In this document: piece by piece, positions 18,638 to 27,882 of the stretch
Position numbering within the stretch: the stretch's first letter is position 1
Layout of the letters: each line of letters begins with the position of its first letter
Assembly: GCF_019091135.1 (NCBI RefSeq)
Contig: NZ_JAGXJW010000030.1
Location: 32,809-96,808 of the forward strand
DNA: 64,000 nucleotides
Direction of reading: 5' to 3'
Origin: Cohnella sp. GbtcB17
Lineage (GTDB): Bacteria > Bacillota > Bacilli > Paenibacillales > Paenibacillaceae
Made by a program: the position numbers and the translations under genes
The notes under the pieces: model-generated
Seen by the model: the letters and a program-made list of their open reading frames with translations, nothing else
What the model was told of the DNA's origin: nothing
Databases searched by the model: none

Positions 18638-18663
18638 AAGCCGAGCCTTCGGCTTATTTTTTT
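18638..18663 (+). terminator. Rho-independent terminator after marR
   Basis: AAGCCGA / TCGGCTT stem followed by ATTTTTTT. Confidence 0.85.
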
Positions 18664-18739
18664 GTACGAAAGTACTGATTATTTTTCCAATTTAGAGGGT
18701 AATAGAAGAAGTTATAACGGCAGACAACCATTTTTAGCA

Positions 18740-18745
18740 TATAAT
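18740..18745 (+). promoter_or_regulatory. TATAAT -10 element for the five-gene SWIM-MoxR-VWA cassette
   Basis: A perfect TATAAT lies 38 bases before the SWIM gene in an AT-rich stretch. No clear -35 hexamer at 16-18 bases is visible, so an activator or an extended element may be needed. It is the only promoter-like site before the whole cassette. Confidence 0.4.
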
Positions 18746-18782
18746 TGAAAAGTAAAGTCATAACGGAATTGCGAGGTCGAAG

Positions 18783-20225
18783 ATGCCCAACATTACGGAA
18801 GCTTACGTAGACAGCTTGGCGCCGAACGCCGGCGCGATTAAGAACGGCAGGGACCTGGTCAAGAAAAACAGTTTCCCTCTGCTGAACGAAAGTCCGGATG
18901 GGACTTTGCTGTTTGGAGAATGCAAGGGCAGCGGCAAGGAACCGTACCGATGCTCCGTCGACTTCGTCAACGAGGCGAGCCCGGTATTTCGTTGCTCGTG
19001 CCCGAGCCGGCAATTTCCGTGCAAGCATGCGCTCGGATTGCTGTATGCCCGCGCGATGGGCAGCCCGTTTACGGCCGCGGCTGTCCCGCCCGATATCGCC
19101 GACAAGCGAGACAAGGCGGAAAAACGCGAAGAAAAAAAGAAGGACGCGGCAGCTTCCGAAGGGGAGGCGCCGGCAGCGAAACGCAAAGTAAACAAGTCCG
19201 CGCTCGTCAAAAAAATCGCCAGCCAGCTTGAAGGGCTTCGTTTGCTGGAAAAGCTCGTTCAGCAGGTCGTTCAATCGGGGCTTGGCAGCGTGGACAAAAA
19301 GACGGTCCGGATGATCGAGGATCAGGCGAAGCAGCTTGGCAACCACTATATTCCCGGCGTGCAGGCCAAGCTGAGGGAATTCATACATACGATGCAAGCG
19401 GAAGGAGATCGCGAAGCGATTTATTCGCGGGCGTTGGAGCAGCTTCTGTTTCTTCATTCGCTGGCGAAGAAGGGCGTTTCCTATTTGACAAAAAGAATGG
19501 AAGATCCGGAGCTGCCGATGGAAACGGACTCTTCTTTGGAGGAACAGCTCGGCCATGCCTGGCAGCTGGCGGAGCTTCGCGAATACGGCCGTGTACAGCC
19601 GAACGTCGAGCTGCTGCAGCTCTCGTTTTTGTCGTATGCGGATGCGGCGCGCGGCGAGTTCGTGGATGCGGGCTGGTGGGCGGACCTTGGCGACGGCACG
19701 ATTCGCAGCACGCGGCATTTGCGTCCGTTCCGGGCTGCCCGGGCACTCAAGGAAGAGGACACCGTCCGCGCGGTCGTTCGAACGGAGGAGCTGTTCGTTT
19801 ATCCGGGCGAGGCCGGCGCGAGAGTGCGGTGGGAGTCGTCGACGCAGCGGGATGCGCATGAAGGCGACTTCTCCAAGGTCAAGGCGACGGCGGCCTCGTC
19901 CTATGCGGATGTCGTCAAGCAGGTCAAAAACATCATTAAAAATCCGCTGGCGGATAAAACGCCCGTCATGCTGGTCGCGTATCGCTCGATCGACGAGACG
20001 GCGGACGGTTTTTGCCTTCGGGATGCGCAAGGCAAGTTGCTGCCGATAACGGATCTCGCCTCGAACGGGAGGAAGACGTCCTCCTTGATTGCTTTGCTCG
20101 GCGAAAAAGAGCTGAGGGATCAAGCGGCGCTGGTCATGTTTAGTCACCGGCTGGACGACAACCGCCTGAGCGCGCAGTTAATGAGTATCGTCACGGACAG
20201 CCGAATCATTCGGCTCCTTTACTAG
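18783..20225 (+). CDS. SWIM zinc-finger protein (YehQ-like), first gene of the MoxR-VWA cassette
   Basis: 480-residue protein. A SWIM zinc finger C-x-C-x6-C-x-H uses Cys71, Cys73, Cys80 and His82 in CSCPSRQFPCKH. It is followed by a highly charged Lys/Glu/Ala linker (about residues 100-145) and a long helical region without known motifs. SWIM fingers bind DNA or protein (family knowledge). The gene opens a tight operon of five genes on the same strand: 13 bases separate it from the next gene. E. coli YehQ, the SWIM protein of the yehLMPQ cluster, is the closest named counterpart I know. The ribosome site is weak (GAGG). Biochemical role unknown. Confidence 0.85.
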   Translation: MPNITEAYVDSLAPNAGAIKNGRDLVKKNSFPLLNESPDGTLLFGECKGSGKEPYRCSVDFVNEASPVFRCSCPSRQFPCKHALGLLYARAMGSPFTAAAVPPDIADKRDKAEKREEKKKDAAASEGEAPAAKRKVNKSALVKKIASQLEGLRLLEKLVQQVVQSGLGSVDKKTVRMIEDQAKQLGNHYIPGVQAKLREFIHTMQAEGDREAIYSRALEQLLFLHSLAKKGVSYLTKRMEDPELPMETDSSLEEQLGHAWQLAELREYGRVQPNVELLQLSFLSYADAARGEFVDAGWWADLGDGTIRSTRHLRPFRAARALKEEDTVRAVVRTEELFVYPGEAGARVRWESSTQRDAHEGDFSKVKATAASSYADVVKQVKNIIKNPLADKTPVMLVAYRSIDETADGFCLRDAQGKLLPITDLASNGRKTSSLIALLGEKELRDQAALVMFSHRLDDNRLSAQLMSIVTDSRIIRLLY

Positions 20226-20238
20226 AGGTGAAACGGAT

Positions 20239-22056
20239 ATGAGCATCGATATTTTGTTCGAACTGCAGCAAGAGACGCGGCGTCTGTTCATCGCGGGAAG
20301 CGCCTTGGCGGCGAACGATCTGCGGATCAACAAGCTGCTGCCCGGGCTTAAAAAGCTGGGCGAAACAGCGCCCGTATTTGGTCGTCTGGCGACTGCGGCG
20401 GAGGAGCTGCTCGCCGCCAGCAGGGAAGACAGCGCCGCCAAGTTGCTCGAGCTGTCGACGCTGCTCGTCGCGGTGCTTTATACGCAGGGCAAGACGGATA
20501 TGGCCGGGGAGCCGCAACCGGTACAGGGCGCGGGGGTGGACCTTGCGACGGACGCTCCATTTCGCAAGCTTCATCCGTTTATCGAGGCGCTGACGACCAA
20601 AGGCCAGGGCCGGCTGGAGCAAATCCGCACTTCATTCGAGGACGGCAGCTTTCTGGACCTGCGCGCGCTGCCGGCAGTGTGCGCGGCGCTCGAGGACAGC
20701 TATTCGGAGATCGCCGATTTCGCGCAAGACAAGCTGGTTCCCGCCTTTGGCGCAAGCGCCGTCCCCGTGCTGCAGAGCCAGCTCGACCTGCAAGGCGGAA
20801 AAGCGGACGGCCGCAGGCTGCTGCTTCTCCACCGGCAGCTTGGCACCTCGATGCTAGAGCTCGCCGTAGAAGGCGCATCTTCCGGCTCGCCGGAGGTCAA
20901 GGTGGCGGCGATTTCGATTTTAGGCGCATACCCCGAGCAAGAGCCGCTCCTGTTGGCGCTCAGCCGGGAGAAGCGGAAGGACGTTCGCGCAGCCGCATTC
21001 GCGTCCCTCGCGAGCATCGGCACGACGCCGGCGCTGGACCGTTTGTACGAAGCCGCCGTCGCCAAGGACGACGCGATGGCCGTCGAGCCGATCAGGCAGA
21101 GCGGTTCGCCGCAGCTGCTGGAACGACTCATCCGGCACGGCGAGCAAGCGCTGTCGGACTATTTAAACGGAGAGGCCAAACAAAAGGCGGAGGCGTCCGA
21201 GCAGCTGCTGATCGTGCTGCAAGCGCTGGAAGGGGCGGGCAAGCAGATGGCGGCCGTTGTTTACCCGTTTGTGCACAAGCTGTTGTCCACGCCCGCCTAT
21301 GTTGTTCCTGAGACGGAAAATGCGCAGGAAGCGGCCGCCGGCCTGCTGCTCGAGATGGAAACTCCCGAAGCGGACCGGCTCGCCATCGAGCTCGGGAACG
21401 GCGGCTTAGCGCCGTTTGTCCGGTACGGCTTCAAGGCGGCATTTCGCAGGTTGTCACCGACCGAGTTGTACGAACTTTATGCCGGCCAATTGACCGGTAC
21501 GAAGTCCAAGGCGGCCAAGGAGCTGCTCGCGGCCGTGCGCGAGGTCGTCTATCGCGATGGCAACGACGAAGACGAGAGGAAATATGGCGAGCCGATCGTT
21601 CGCGAGGGAGCCTGGGACCCGCGATGGGTATCGTTATGGATCCGGCTCGATCAGCCCGGACTCGTGTGCATGTTCGCCCTGCGGGCCGACAAAGAGATCG
21701 TCTCGTATTTGACGGGCAAGCTGCGCGAAGCCAAATGGGGCGGCAATCAAGTCGCCGATATGCTGGCGACGTTGTTCCGGATCCGGTACAAGGAAGCGCC
21801 GGAGCGCTTCATGGAGCTGCTCGAACGAGGAGCGGCCAGAAATATGTACTATATGCATGGCCAGTTGAGGCGAATCGTTGCCAGCATGCCCAAATCGTAT
21901 GTGCCGCGCCTGCGGGCGTTCGGAGAGCAACTGACGTACGAGTCGCTGCGCAGCGAGTGGATGACGCTGATCGAAGACATCGAACAGGCGCCGGAAGCGG
22001 CCGATGAGGACAACGGAAGGGGACTATGGGGATGGCTCAAAAGCAAGATGTCTTGA
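20239..22056 (+). CDS. Helical-repeat (HEAT-like) scaffold protein of the MoxR-VWA cassette
   Basis: 605-residue protein made almost entirely of amphipathic helices. Residues about 210-270 show HEAT-like units, for example 'PEVKVAAISILGAYPEQEPLLLALS' and 'KDVRAAAFASLASIG', with the conserved small residues and Asp/Arg between paired helices. No catalytic motif and no membrane segment are seen. It starts 13 bases after the SWIM gene behind AGAGGTG and overlaps the ATPase gene by 31 bases. A scaffold or substrate-binding role within the complex is inference from the fold. Confidence 0.8.
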   Translation: MSIDILFELQQETRRLFIAGSALAANDLRINKLLPGLKKLGETAPVFGRLATAAEELLAASREDSAAKLLELSTLLVAVLYTQGKTDMAGEPQPVQGAGVDLATDAPFRKLHPFIEALTTKGQGRLEQIRTSFEDGSFLDLRALPAVCAALEDSYSEIADFAQDKLVPAFGASAVPVLQSQLDLQGGKADGRRLLLLHRQLGTSMLELAVEGASSGSPEVKVAAISILGAYPEQEPLLLALSREKRKDVRAAAFASLASIGTTPALDRLYEAAVAKDDAMAVEPIRQSGSPQLLERLIRHGEQALSDYLNGEAKQKAEASEQLLIVLQALEGAGKQMAAVVYPFVHKLLSTPAYVVPETENAQEAAAGLLLEMETPEADRLAIELGNGGLAPFVRYGFKAAFRRLSPTELYELYAGQLTGTKSKAAKELLAAVREVVYRDGNDEDERKYGEPIVREGAWDPRWVSLWIRLDQPGLVCMFALRADKEIVSYLTGKLREAKWGGNQVADMLATLFRIRYKEAPERFMELLERGAARNMYYMHGQLRRIVASMPKSYVPRLRAFGEQLTYESLRSEWMTLIEDIEQAPEAADEDNGRGLWGWLKSKMS

Positions 22057-23123
22057 GATTGCCGGCGGAGCGGCTGTATGCGGAGGAACTCGAAGCGCTT
22101 AAGGAAGCGGACAGGGAAGTCAAACCTGCGGGCTGGCAGTTGTCTCCCAAATCCGTCCTTACGTTCATTACGGGCGGTCAGGTCGGTTCGACGACGATCA
22201 AGCCCAAGTATATCGGCAACAAACGACTGGTAGAGATGGCGATCGCGACGCTGCTCACCGACCGGGCGCTGCTGCTCATCGGAGAGCCCGGCACCGCCAA
22301 GTCGTGGCTGTCGGAAAATTTGACCGCGGCGATTCACGGCGATTCGTCCAAAGTCATACAAGGGACGGCGGGCACCAGCGAGGAGCATGTTCGCTATTCC
22401 TGGAACTACGCGATGCTCCTGGCGCAGGGGCCGTCGGATCAGGCGCTCATCCGCAGCCCGATTTTCCGCGCGATGGAATGCGGCGGCATCGCCCGCTTCG
22501 AAGAGATCTCACGCTGCGCCTCCGAGGTGCAGGACGCGCTCATCTCCATTTTGTCGGAAAAGACGATCGCGATTCCCGAGCTGAACAGGGAAGCGTCGGC
22601 CGAGCGCGGCTTCTCGATCATTGCGACGGCCAACACGCGCGACCGCGGGGTGAACGAGATGTCGGCGGCCCTCAAGCGCCGCTTCAATATCATCGTCCTG
22701 CCCGCGCCGGCGAGCCTGGAGACGGAGATCGACATCGTGCGCAGACGCGTAAGCGAGATCTCGTCGAACTATGAGCTTAGGGCGGCGCAGCCGGACGACG
22801 ATACGATCCGCAAGGTCGTCACGATTTTCCGGGAGCTTAGGAGCGGCACGACGCTCGAGGGCAAGGAGAAGGTGAAGCCGCCGACGGGCGTCATCTCTAC
22901 GGCGGAGGCGATCTCGCTGCTGACCGGCAGCATGGCGCTGGCGGGCAGCTTCGGCGACGGCCGTATCAGCGACGAGGATGTGGCCGCAGGCTTGCAGGGC
23001 GCGATCGTGAAGGACGAAGAGAAGGATCGTATCGCCTGGAAGGAATATTTGGAGAATGTCATGAAAAAGCGGGGGGCCTCTTGGCGGAGCCTGTACGGCG
23101 CCTGTGCGGAGATGAACCGGTGA
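22026..23123 (+). CDS. MoxR-type AAA+ ATPase
   Basis: 365-residue AAA+ ATPase, the motor of the cassette. Walker A is GEPGTAKS (about residues 86-93) in the MoxR form, Walker B lies in 'GGIARFEEISR', sensor 1 in 'IIATANTRD' and the arginine-finger region in 'SAALKRRFNIIVLP'. MoxR ATPases act with VWA-domain partners to remodel or activate target proteins, as do NorQ/NorD and RavA/ViaA (family knowledge). The start lies inside the preceding gene; an ATG two codons later (22032) has equally good or better spacing from GGAAGGGG. Its stop overlaps the next GTG start by 4 bases. E. coli YehL is a likely counterpart. Confidence 0.92.
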   Translation: MGMAQKQDVLRLPAERLYAEELEALKEADREVKPAGWQLSPKSVLTFITGGQVGSTTIKPKYIGNKRLVEMAIATLLTDRALLLIGEPGTAKSWLSENLTAAIHGDSSKVIQGTAGTSEEHVRYSWNYAMLLAQGPSDQALIRSPIFRAMECGGIARFEEISRCASEVQDALISILSEKTIAIPELNREASAERGFSIIATANTRDRGVNEMSAALKRRFNIIVLPAPASLETEIDIVRRRVSEISSNYELRAAQPDDDTIRKVVTIFRELRSGTTLEGKEKVKPPTGVISTAEAISLLTGSMALAGSFGDGRISDEDVAAGLQGAIVKDEEKDRIAWKEYLENVMKKRGASWRSLYGACAEMNR

Positions 23124-25489
23124 ACGGGGCGCGGGAACCTCATTTTTTCGGCATTCGGCATTTGTCGCCGGCCGGGTCTTATCACTTGCTCGCGCTGCTG
23201 GACGAGGTGAGGCCCACGGCGGTGCTGATCGAGGGGCCGAGCGACGCGGGCGCGCTGGCAAGCCAGCTCGTCGCGCGCGGCGTCGTGCCGCCAGTGGCGC
23301 TGCTCGCCTATACGGCGCAACTGCCCGTGCGGACGCTGCTGTATCCGTTCGCCGAATATTCTCCCGAGTACCAGGCGCTGCGTTGGGCTGCGCGCAACGG
23401 CAGCGAAGCCGAATGGATCGACTTGCCGACCGACGTGTCGCTTGCGCTGAACGCGCTGCGGCAAGATCGGTCGACTGAGGCCGATCTGCCGAACAAGAGC
23501 GACGACGGCGTGCCTGCTTCGACGGAGGACACCTTTGAAGGCTTGCCCGGCGAGACGAATACCGGTGAGCTGCAAAGGGATTTTTACGCCCGTATCGCCG
23601 AGCTTGCCGGAGAGCCGGACTTCGAATCTTACTGGGAGCGTCATTTCGAGCATCGGCTGGGACACGGCGCTTACCGGCAATCGATCTCGCGGTTTTCCGA
23701 AGAAATGAGGGCATGGACGGCAGGCGAGGAGCGTCGCCGCGCTCCGCATGAAGCGGCGTACAACGAGATACGGGAAGCCTTCATGCGGCGCAAAATCCGC
23801 GAGACGCTGGAAGGCGGCCACGATCCTGGCCGGATCGTCGTCCTGACCGGCGCCTACCATACGTCGGCGCTGAATGCGTCGCTGCCGGCGATGACCGACG
23901 AGGAGCTTGCGCTTTTACCGCGCGTGCCGACCAAAATGACGTTGATGCCCTATTCCTATTACAAGCTGTCCTCGCATTCGGGCTACGGCGCGGGCAACGC
24001 GGCGCCCGCGTACTTCGAGCTGATGTGGCAGTGCATGCGGCAGCGTGAGCTGGATCGCCTGCCGGCCTTGTATTTGTCTTCCGTCGCAGCGCGCTTGAGA
24101 GAAGCGGGGACGTACCGTTCGACGGCATCGGTCATCGAAGGCGTGCGGCTCGCCGGGGCGCTCTCCGCGATGCATGATGGCGAGCACCCGACCTGGAAGG
24201 ATCTGCGGGACGCGGCCACGATCCTGTTCGGACACGGCGAGCTGTCCGTCGTCGCCGAGGCGCTCGCAAGGACGGATATCGGCACGGCGATCGGCAGCCT
24301 GCCCGAGGGCGTCAGCCAGACGCCGATCCAGGACGATCTGAACCGCGAGCTCGCGAGGCTGAAGTTGGGCAAGTACAAATCGCTGGTCGCTGCCGACCTT
24401 GCGCTCGATCTTCGCGAGAACCGGAGCGTGAAGTCCGCGGATTCCGCTTTTCTCGACCTCAATCGGTCCGTTCTGCTCCATCGCCTGGCGCTACTGGGCA
24501 TTCGCTTCGCCCGCAAGCAGCATCGGCGGCAGACGGACGCGACTTGGGCCGAGCACTGGGTGCTGCAATGGTCGCCCGAAGCCGAGATCGAGATCGTCGA
24601 AGCGACGATCAAGGGAGAAACGGTGGAATTGGCGGCGGCCTATGCGATACACGAGCAATTGCTCGCCTGCGACAACATGGCGGATGCCGCTAGGCTCATT
24701 CGGCAGGCGGGTGAATGCGGCCTGCCCCAAGTCGCGGGCCAAGCGGTTGCGGCGCTGCAGCGGCTCGCCGTCGATGCGGGCAGCTTCGCGCAAATCGCGC
24801 AAACGCAGCGCGAACTGTCGGTGCTTATGCAATACGGCTCGGTGCGGCGCATCGATACGGCGCCGTTGCTCCCGATCTTGCGTCAGCTGTTTCTGCGCGG
24901 CTGCCTGATGCTGCTGGAAGCCGCGGGCTGCAACGACGACGCGGCGACGGAAATGATGTCGGCCATGAGCGCCATGAACGCGGTTGCGCAGGAGCATGAT
25001 ACGGAGGTCGACGAGCCGCTCTGGCTGGAGCAGCTCAAAGCGCTTGCCGTCCGCGACGACCGCAATCCGAGACTGTCCGGCTATGCGTTTTCCATATTGC
25101 TCGAGCGCAACGAAGCCGGCGAAGAGACGTTTTCGAGCGAGGTCGCGCGCCGGTTGTCGCCGGGCATGGAGGTCGATCTCGGCGCGGGTTGGTTCGAAGG
25201 CTTGGCGATGCGCAACCGGTACGCGCTGCTGTCGCGCGACTATTTATGGCGGCATCTCGACGAATATATCGGCGGACTGGAGCCCGAACCGTTCAAGCGC
25301 TCGCTCGTCTACCTCCGGCGCGCCTTCGGCGCCTTCGAGCCGCGGGAGAAGGCGGCGATCGCCGAGCTGCTCGGCGAGATCTGGGGGACGGGGGCGGAGC
25401 AGTCGGGTGAAATCTTGCAGCGTCCGCTGGACGAGGAAGAAAAGGAGCGATTGGATGAGCTTAACGAATTCGACTTCGGGGACCTGTAG
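23120..25489 (+). CDS. DUF5682 family protein (YehM-like)
   Basis: 789-residue protein with the hallmark N-terminus of DUF5682: 'FGIRHLSPAGSYHLL' followed by 'VLIEGPSDA', and a later 'VVLTGAYHTSAL'. The conserved His and Glu residues recall the EreA/ChaN-like metal-dependent hydrolase fold, so an enzymatic role is possible, but this is inference. The rest is helical. The open frame begins 13 codons earlier; the GTG at 23120, which overlaps the ATPase stop as GTGA, is preferred. The VWA gene follows after 3 bases. E. coli YehM is the counterpart I recall. Confidence 0.85.
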   Translation: MNGAREPHFFGIRHLSPAGSYHLLALLDEVRPTAVLIEGPSDAGALASQLVARGVVPPVALLAYTAQLPVRTLLYPFAEYSPEYQALRWAARNGSEAEWIDLPTDVSLALNALRQDRSTEADLPNKSDDGVPASTEDTFEGLPGETNTGELQRDFYARIAELAGEPDFESYWERHFEHRLGHGAYRQSISRFSEEMRAWTAGEERRRAPHEAAYNEIREAFMRRKIRETLEGGHDPGRIVVLTGAYHTSALNASLPAMTDEELALLPRVPTKMTLMPYSYYKLSSHSGYGAGNAAPAYFELMWQCMRQRELDRLPALYLSSVAARLREAGTYRSTASVIEGVRLAGALSAMHDGEHPTWKDLRDAATILFGHGELSVVAEALARTDIGTAIGSLPEGVSQTPIQDDLNRELARLKLGKYKSLVAADLALDLRENRSVKSADSAFLDLNRSVLLHRLALLGIRFARKQHRRQTDATWAEHWVLQWSPEAEIEIVEATIKGETVELAAAYAIHEQLLACDNMADAARLIRQAGECGLPQVAGQAVAALQRLAVDAGSFAQIAQTQRELSVLMQYGSVRRIDTAPLLPILRQLFLRGCLMLLEAAGCNDDAATEMMSAMSAMNAVAQEHDTEVDEPLWLEQLKALAVRDDRNPRLSGYAFSILLERNEAGEETFSSEVARRLSPGMEVDLGAGWFEGLAMRNRYALLSRDYLWRHLDEYIGGLEPEPFKRSLVYLRRAFGAFEPREKAAIAELLGEIWGTGAEQSGEILQRPLDEEEKERLDELNEFDFGDL

Positions 25490-25492
25490 CCG

Positions 25493-26722
25493 ATGACGAC
25501 GATCGATGCGGAACAAACGAAACGCTGGCGGCTCATCCTGGGCGCTGCGGCGGAGGATAAGCTGGCGGACGCAGGCGGTGCGGCGGGCGCCGGCGCGCGG
25601 CTGGACGAGGAAAGCCTGCTGATGGACGAAGCGCTCGCCGCGATCTACGACGGAACGACGGGGGGAGCCGACGGTTCGGGGGCTGGAGCCGGCGCGGCGG
25701 GCGGCGGCGCGAAGACGGCCGGCCTGGGCGCGTCCGCGCCTAAGCTCGCGAAGTGGCTCGGCGACGTCCGCTCCTTTTTTCCGTCGGACATCGTCTCGGT
25801 CATTCAAGCGGACGCCGTGCATCGAAAAGGATTGACCAAGCTGCTGTTCGAGCCCGAGCTGCTCGCGAAGGTAAAGCCGGACATCGGGATGGTGGCGACG
25901 CTGATGTCGCTGCGCGGACAAATTCCCGAGCGCACGAAGGAGACGGCGCGGACGCTGGTGCGCGAGGTTGTGGACGAGATCGTCCGGCGGCTGGCCCAGG
26001 AGCTGACCTGCGCGGTGACCGGTTCGCTGAACAAAAGGCGCCATTCCCCGCTGCCCTCGCTGACGGGACTCGACTGGGACAAGACGATCCGCAGCAATTT
26101 GAAAAATTACGACGTCGAGAGACGACTGCTTATCCCGGAAAAAGTTTACTTTTTCGACCGGGCGCGAAAAAGCAAGGAGTGGACGGTCATTCTCGACATC
26201 GACCAAAGCGGCTCGATGGCGAATTCGGTCATCTATGCGTCGATCGCGGGATCCATCTTCGCCAGCATGCCCGCGCTCGAGACGCGCGTCGTCGCGTTCG
26301 ACACCGAGGTCGTCGATCTGAGCGAGGCGTGCGCGAACGATCCTGTCGATCTGCTTTTCGGCATTCAGCTTGGCGGCGGAACCGACATCAACAAGTCGGT
26401 CGCCTACTGCGAATCGTTCGTGACCGAGCCCAGGAAAACATTGTTTCTGCTCATTTCCGATCTGTACGAGGGCGGCAATCGCACGGAGATGATCCGCAGG
26501 CTGCGCGACCTGCACGAGTCGGGCGTTCGTACGATGTGCCTGCTCGCCCTCTCGGACGACGGTGCGCCGGCTTACGACGAGGAGGTCGCCCGCAGGCTCG
26601 CCCAGTACGGCATCCCTTGCTTCGGCTGCTCCCCGGACAAACTGCCCGAGCTGATCGAAGGCGCGTTGAAAGGGATGGACCTGGTGCAATTGGCGGATCG
26701 CGTCAAGCAAGCGAAAAGCTGA
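25493..26722 (+). CDS. VWA-domain protein with intact MIDAS (YehP-like)
   Basis: 409-residue partner protein of the MoxR ATPase. The C-terminal half is a von Willebrand A domain whose metal-ion site is complete: Asp237-x-Ser239-x-Ser241 in DIDQSGSM, a Thr in GGGTDI, and an Asp in LISDLYEGG. Residues about 55-80 are a Gly/Ala linker that separates an N-terminal helical part. It is the last gene of the cassette and is followed by a strong terminator. VWA partners of MoxR proteins present substrates to the ATPase (family knowledge). The start is 3 bases after the preceding stop. Confidence 0.92.
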   Translation: MTTIDAEQTKRWRLILGAAAEDKLADAGGAAGAGARLDEESLLMDEALAAIYDGTTGGADGSGAGAGAAGGGAKTAGLGASAPKLAKWLGDVRSFFPSDIVSVIQADAVHRKGLTKLLFEPELLAKVKPDIGMVATLMSLRGQIPERTKETARTLVREVVDEIVRRLAQELTCAVTGSLNKRRHSPLPSLTGLDWDKTIRSNLKNYDVERRLLIPEKVYFFDRARKSKEWTVILDIDQSGSMANSVIYASIAGSIFASMPALETRVVAFDTEVVDLSEACANDPVDLLFGIQLGGGTDINKSVAYCESFVTEPRKTLFLLISDLYEGGNRTEMIRRLRDLHESGVRTMCLLALSDDGAPAYDEEVARRLAQYGIPCFGCSPDKLPELIEGALKGMDLVQLADRVKQAKS

Positions 26723-26760
26723 TCTTATGTATGTCGGTCTTGGACGGCGTTTCAGTGCGG

Positions 26761-26789
26761 GACGGCGCCGATCCGGCGCCGTCTTTTTT
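26761..26789 (+). terminator. Terminator of the SWIM-MoxR-VWA cassette
   Basis: GACGGCGCCG / CGGCGCCGTC perfect stem with a three-base loop and TTTTTT. Confidence 0.95.
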
Positions 26790-26840
26790 GCGGACAGATG
26801 GACAAGTTTTCGCCGAGACTGGGCACTTGGACGCGGGGCT

Positions 26841-26849
26841 TGATACAAT
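26841..26849 (+). promoter_or_regulatory. Extended -10 promoter for the metallo-hydrolase gene
   Basis: TGATACAAT fits the TGnTATAAT extended -10 form with one change. No -35 is needed or seen. It is 41 bases before the ATG. Confidence 0.5.
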
Positions 26850-26890
26850 GGAAGGAAAAGGACGGCGTCTAAAAGGAGCATTGAGTTAAG

Positions 26891-27826
26891 ATGGCGAAAA
26901 AGTACGAAAATGCCGACGGCTCTTCGAACGTCAAATCGTTTGCGGAGCTGCGACAGTGGCAGAAAGAACGCCGGTCCAAAAAGAAAGACCTGTCCTTTGT
27001 CGTTTCCCGTATCGAACCGAATATGGCCTTACTGTCCGCGAACCGAAGCGAGCCGAGCTTGACGTTTATCGGACACTCCACCTTTCTTGTGCAGCTTGGC
27101 GGACTTAATATCGTGACGGACCCCGTATGGGCGTCTCGAATGGGGTTCGCCCCAAGGCTGGCACCTCCGGGTCTGCCGATCGCGTCACTACCGCCGATCG
27201 ACGTCGTCGTCCTTTCCCATGCGCATTACGATCATCTTCACTTGGGCAGCCTGCGCCGTTTGCCCGGCGATTTTATCGCACTTGTGCCCGACGGTCTGGC
27301 CGCATGGTTCAGACGCAAAGGCTTCAAGCGCGTCGAAGAGCTTACATGGTGGTCCGAGACGCGTATCGGCGACGTCACGTTCGGCTTCGTGCCGGCCAAG
27401 CATTGGACGAGGCGGACGCCATGGGATACCAATTCGTCGCATTGGGGCGGCTGGGTGATGCGGCATCGTTCGGACAGTTTGTATTTCGCCGGAGACAGCG
27501 GCTACGATGGTGCTTTCCGCCAGATCGGCGCGAAGTACGGAGACATCCGCGTGGCGCTTATTCCGATCGGGGCTTATGAACCGGAATGGTTCATGGGAGG
27601 CTCGCATATGACGCCCGAAGAAGCGGTACAGACCTTTGAGGATGTCGGCGCGCGTTTTTTCGTACCGATGCATTACGGATCGTTCCGGCTGGCCGACGAT
27701 ACGCCGAAGGAGGCGCTCGACCGGCTGAACGCCGAATGGGAACGACGGGGGATGCCGGCAGGCAGGCTGTGGACGATGGAGCATGGCCGAACGAAGCTGT
27801 GGTCGGCCGACGAGACAAGCTTATAG
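26891..27826 (+). CDS. Metallo-beta-lactamase-fold hydrolase (UlaG/NAPE-PLD-like)
   Basis: 311-residue hydrolase. The metal site HxHxDH is SHAHYDHLH (His110, His112, Asp114, His115), preceded by 'FIGHSTFLVQLGGLNIVTDPVW' and followed by 'YFAGDSGYDG' and 'VPMHYGSF', which supply the other ligands. The first 50 residues are a charged helical extension. This arrangement matches the UlaG/NAPE-PLD-like branch of phosphodiesterases. It is cytoplasmic by the absence of a signal peptide. The gene stands alone with its own promoter and terminator. The substrate is unknown. Confidence 0.88.
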   Translation: MAKKYENADGSSNVKSFAELRQWQKERRSKKKDLSFVVSRIEPNMALLSANRSEPSLTFIGHSTFLVQLGGLNIVTDPVWASRMGFAPRLAPPGLPIASLPPIDVVVLSHAHYDHLHLGSLRRLPGDFIALVPDGLAAWFRRKGFKRVEELTWWSETRIGDVTFGFVPAKHWTRRTPWDTNSSHWGGWVMRHRSDSLYFAGDSGYDGAFRQIGAKYGDIRVALIPIGAYEPEWFMGGSHMTPEEAVQTFEDVGARFFVPMHYGSFRLADDTPKEALDRLNAEWERRGMPAGRLWTMEHGRTKLWSADETSL

Positions 27827-27827
27827 A

Positions 27828-27876
27828 AGCCGAACAACCGCCCTAGCCCGAGGCTTGGAGCGGTTGTTCGGCTTTT
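27828..27876 (+). terminator. Rho-independent terminator
   Basis: AGCCGAACAACCGC / GCGGTTGTTCGGCT stem with TTTTTA on the plus strand. It lies between convergent genes, but the minus strand lacks a good T-tract. Confidence 0.88.
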
Positions 27877-27882
27877 TAACGT

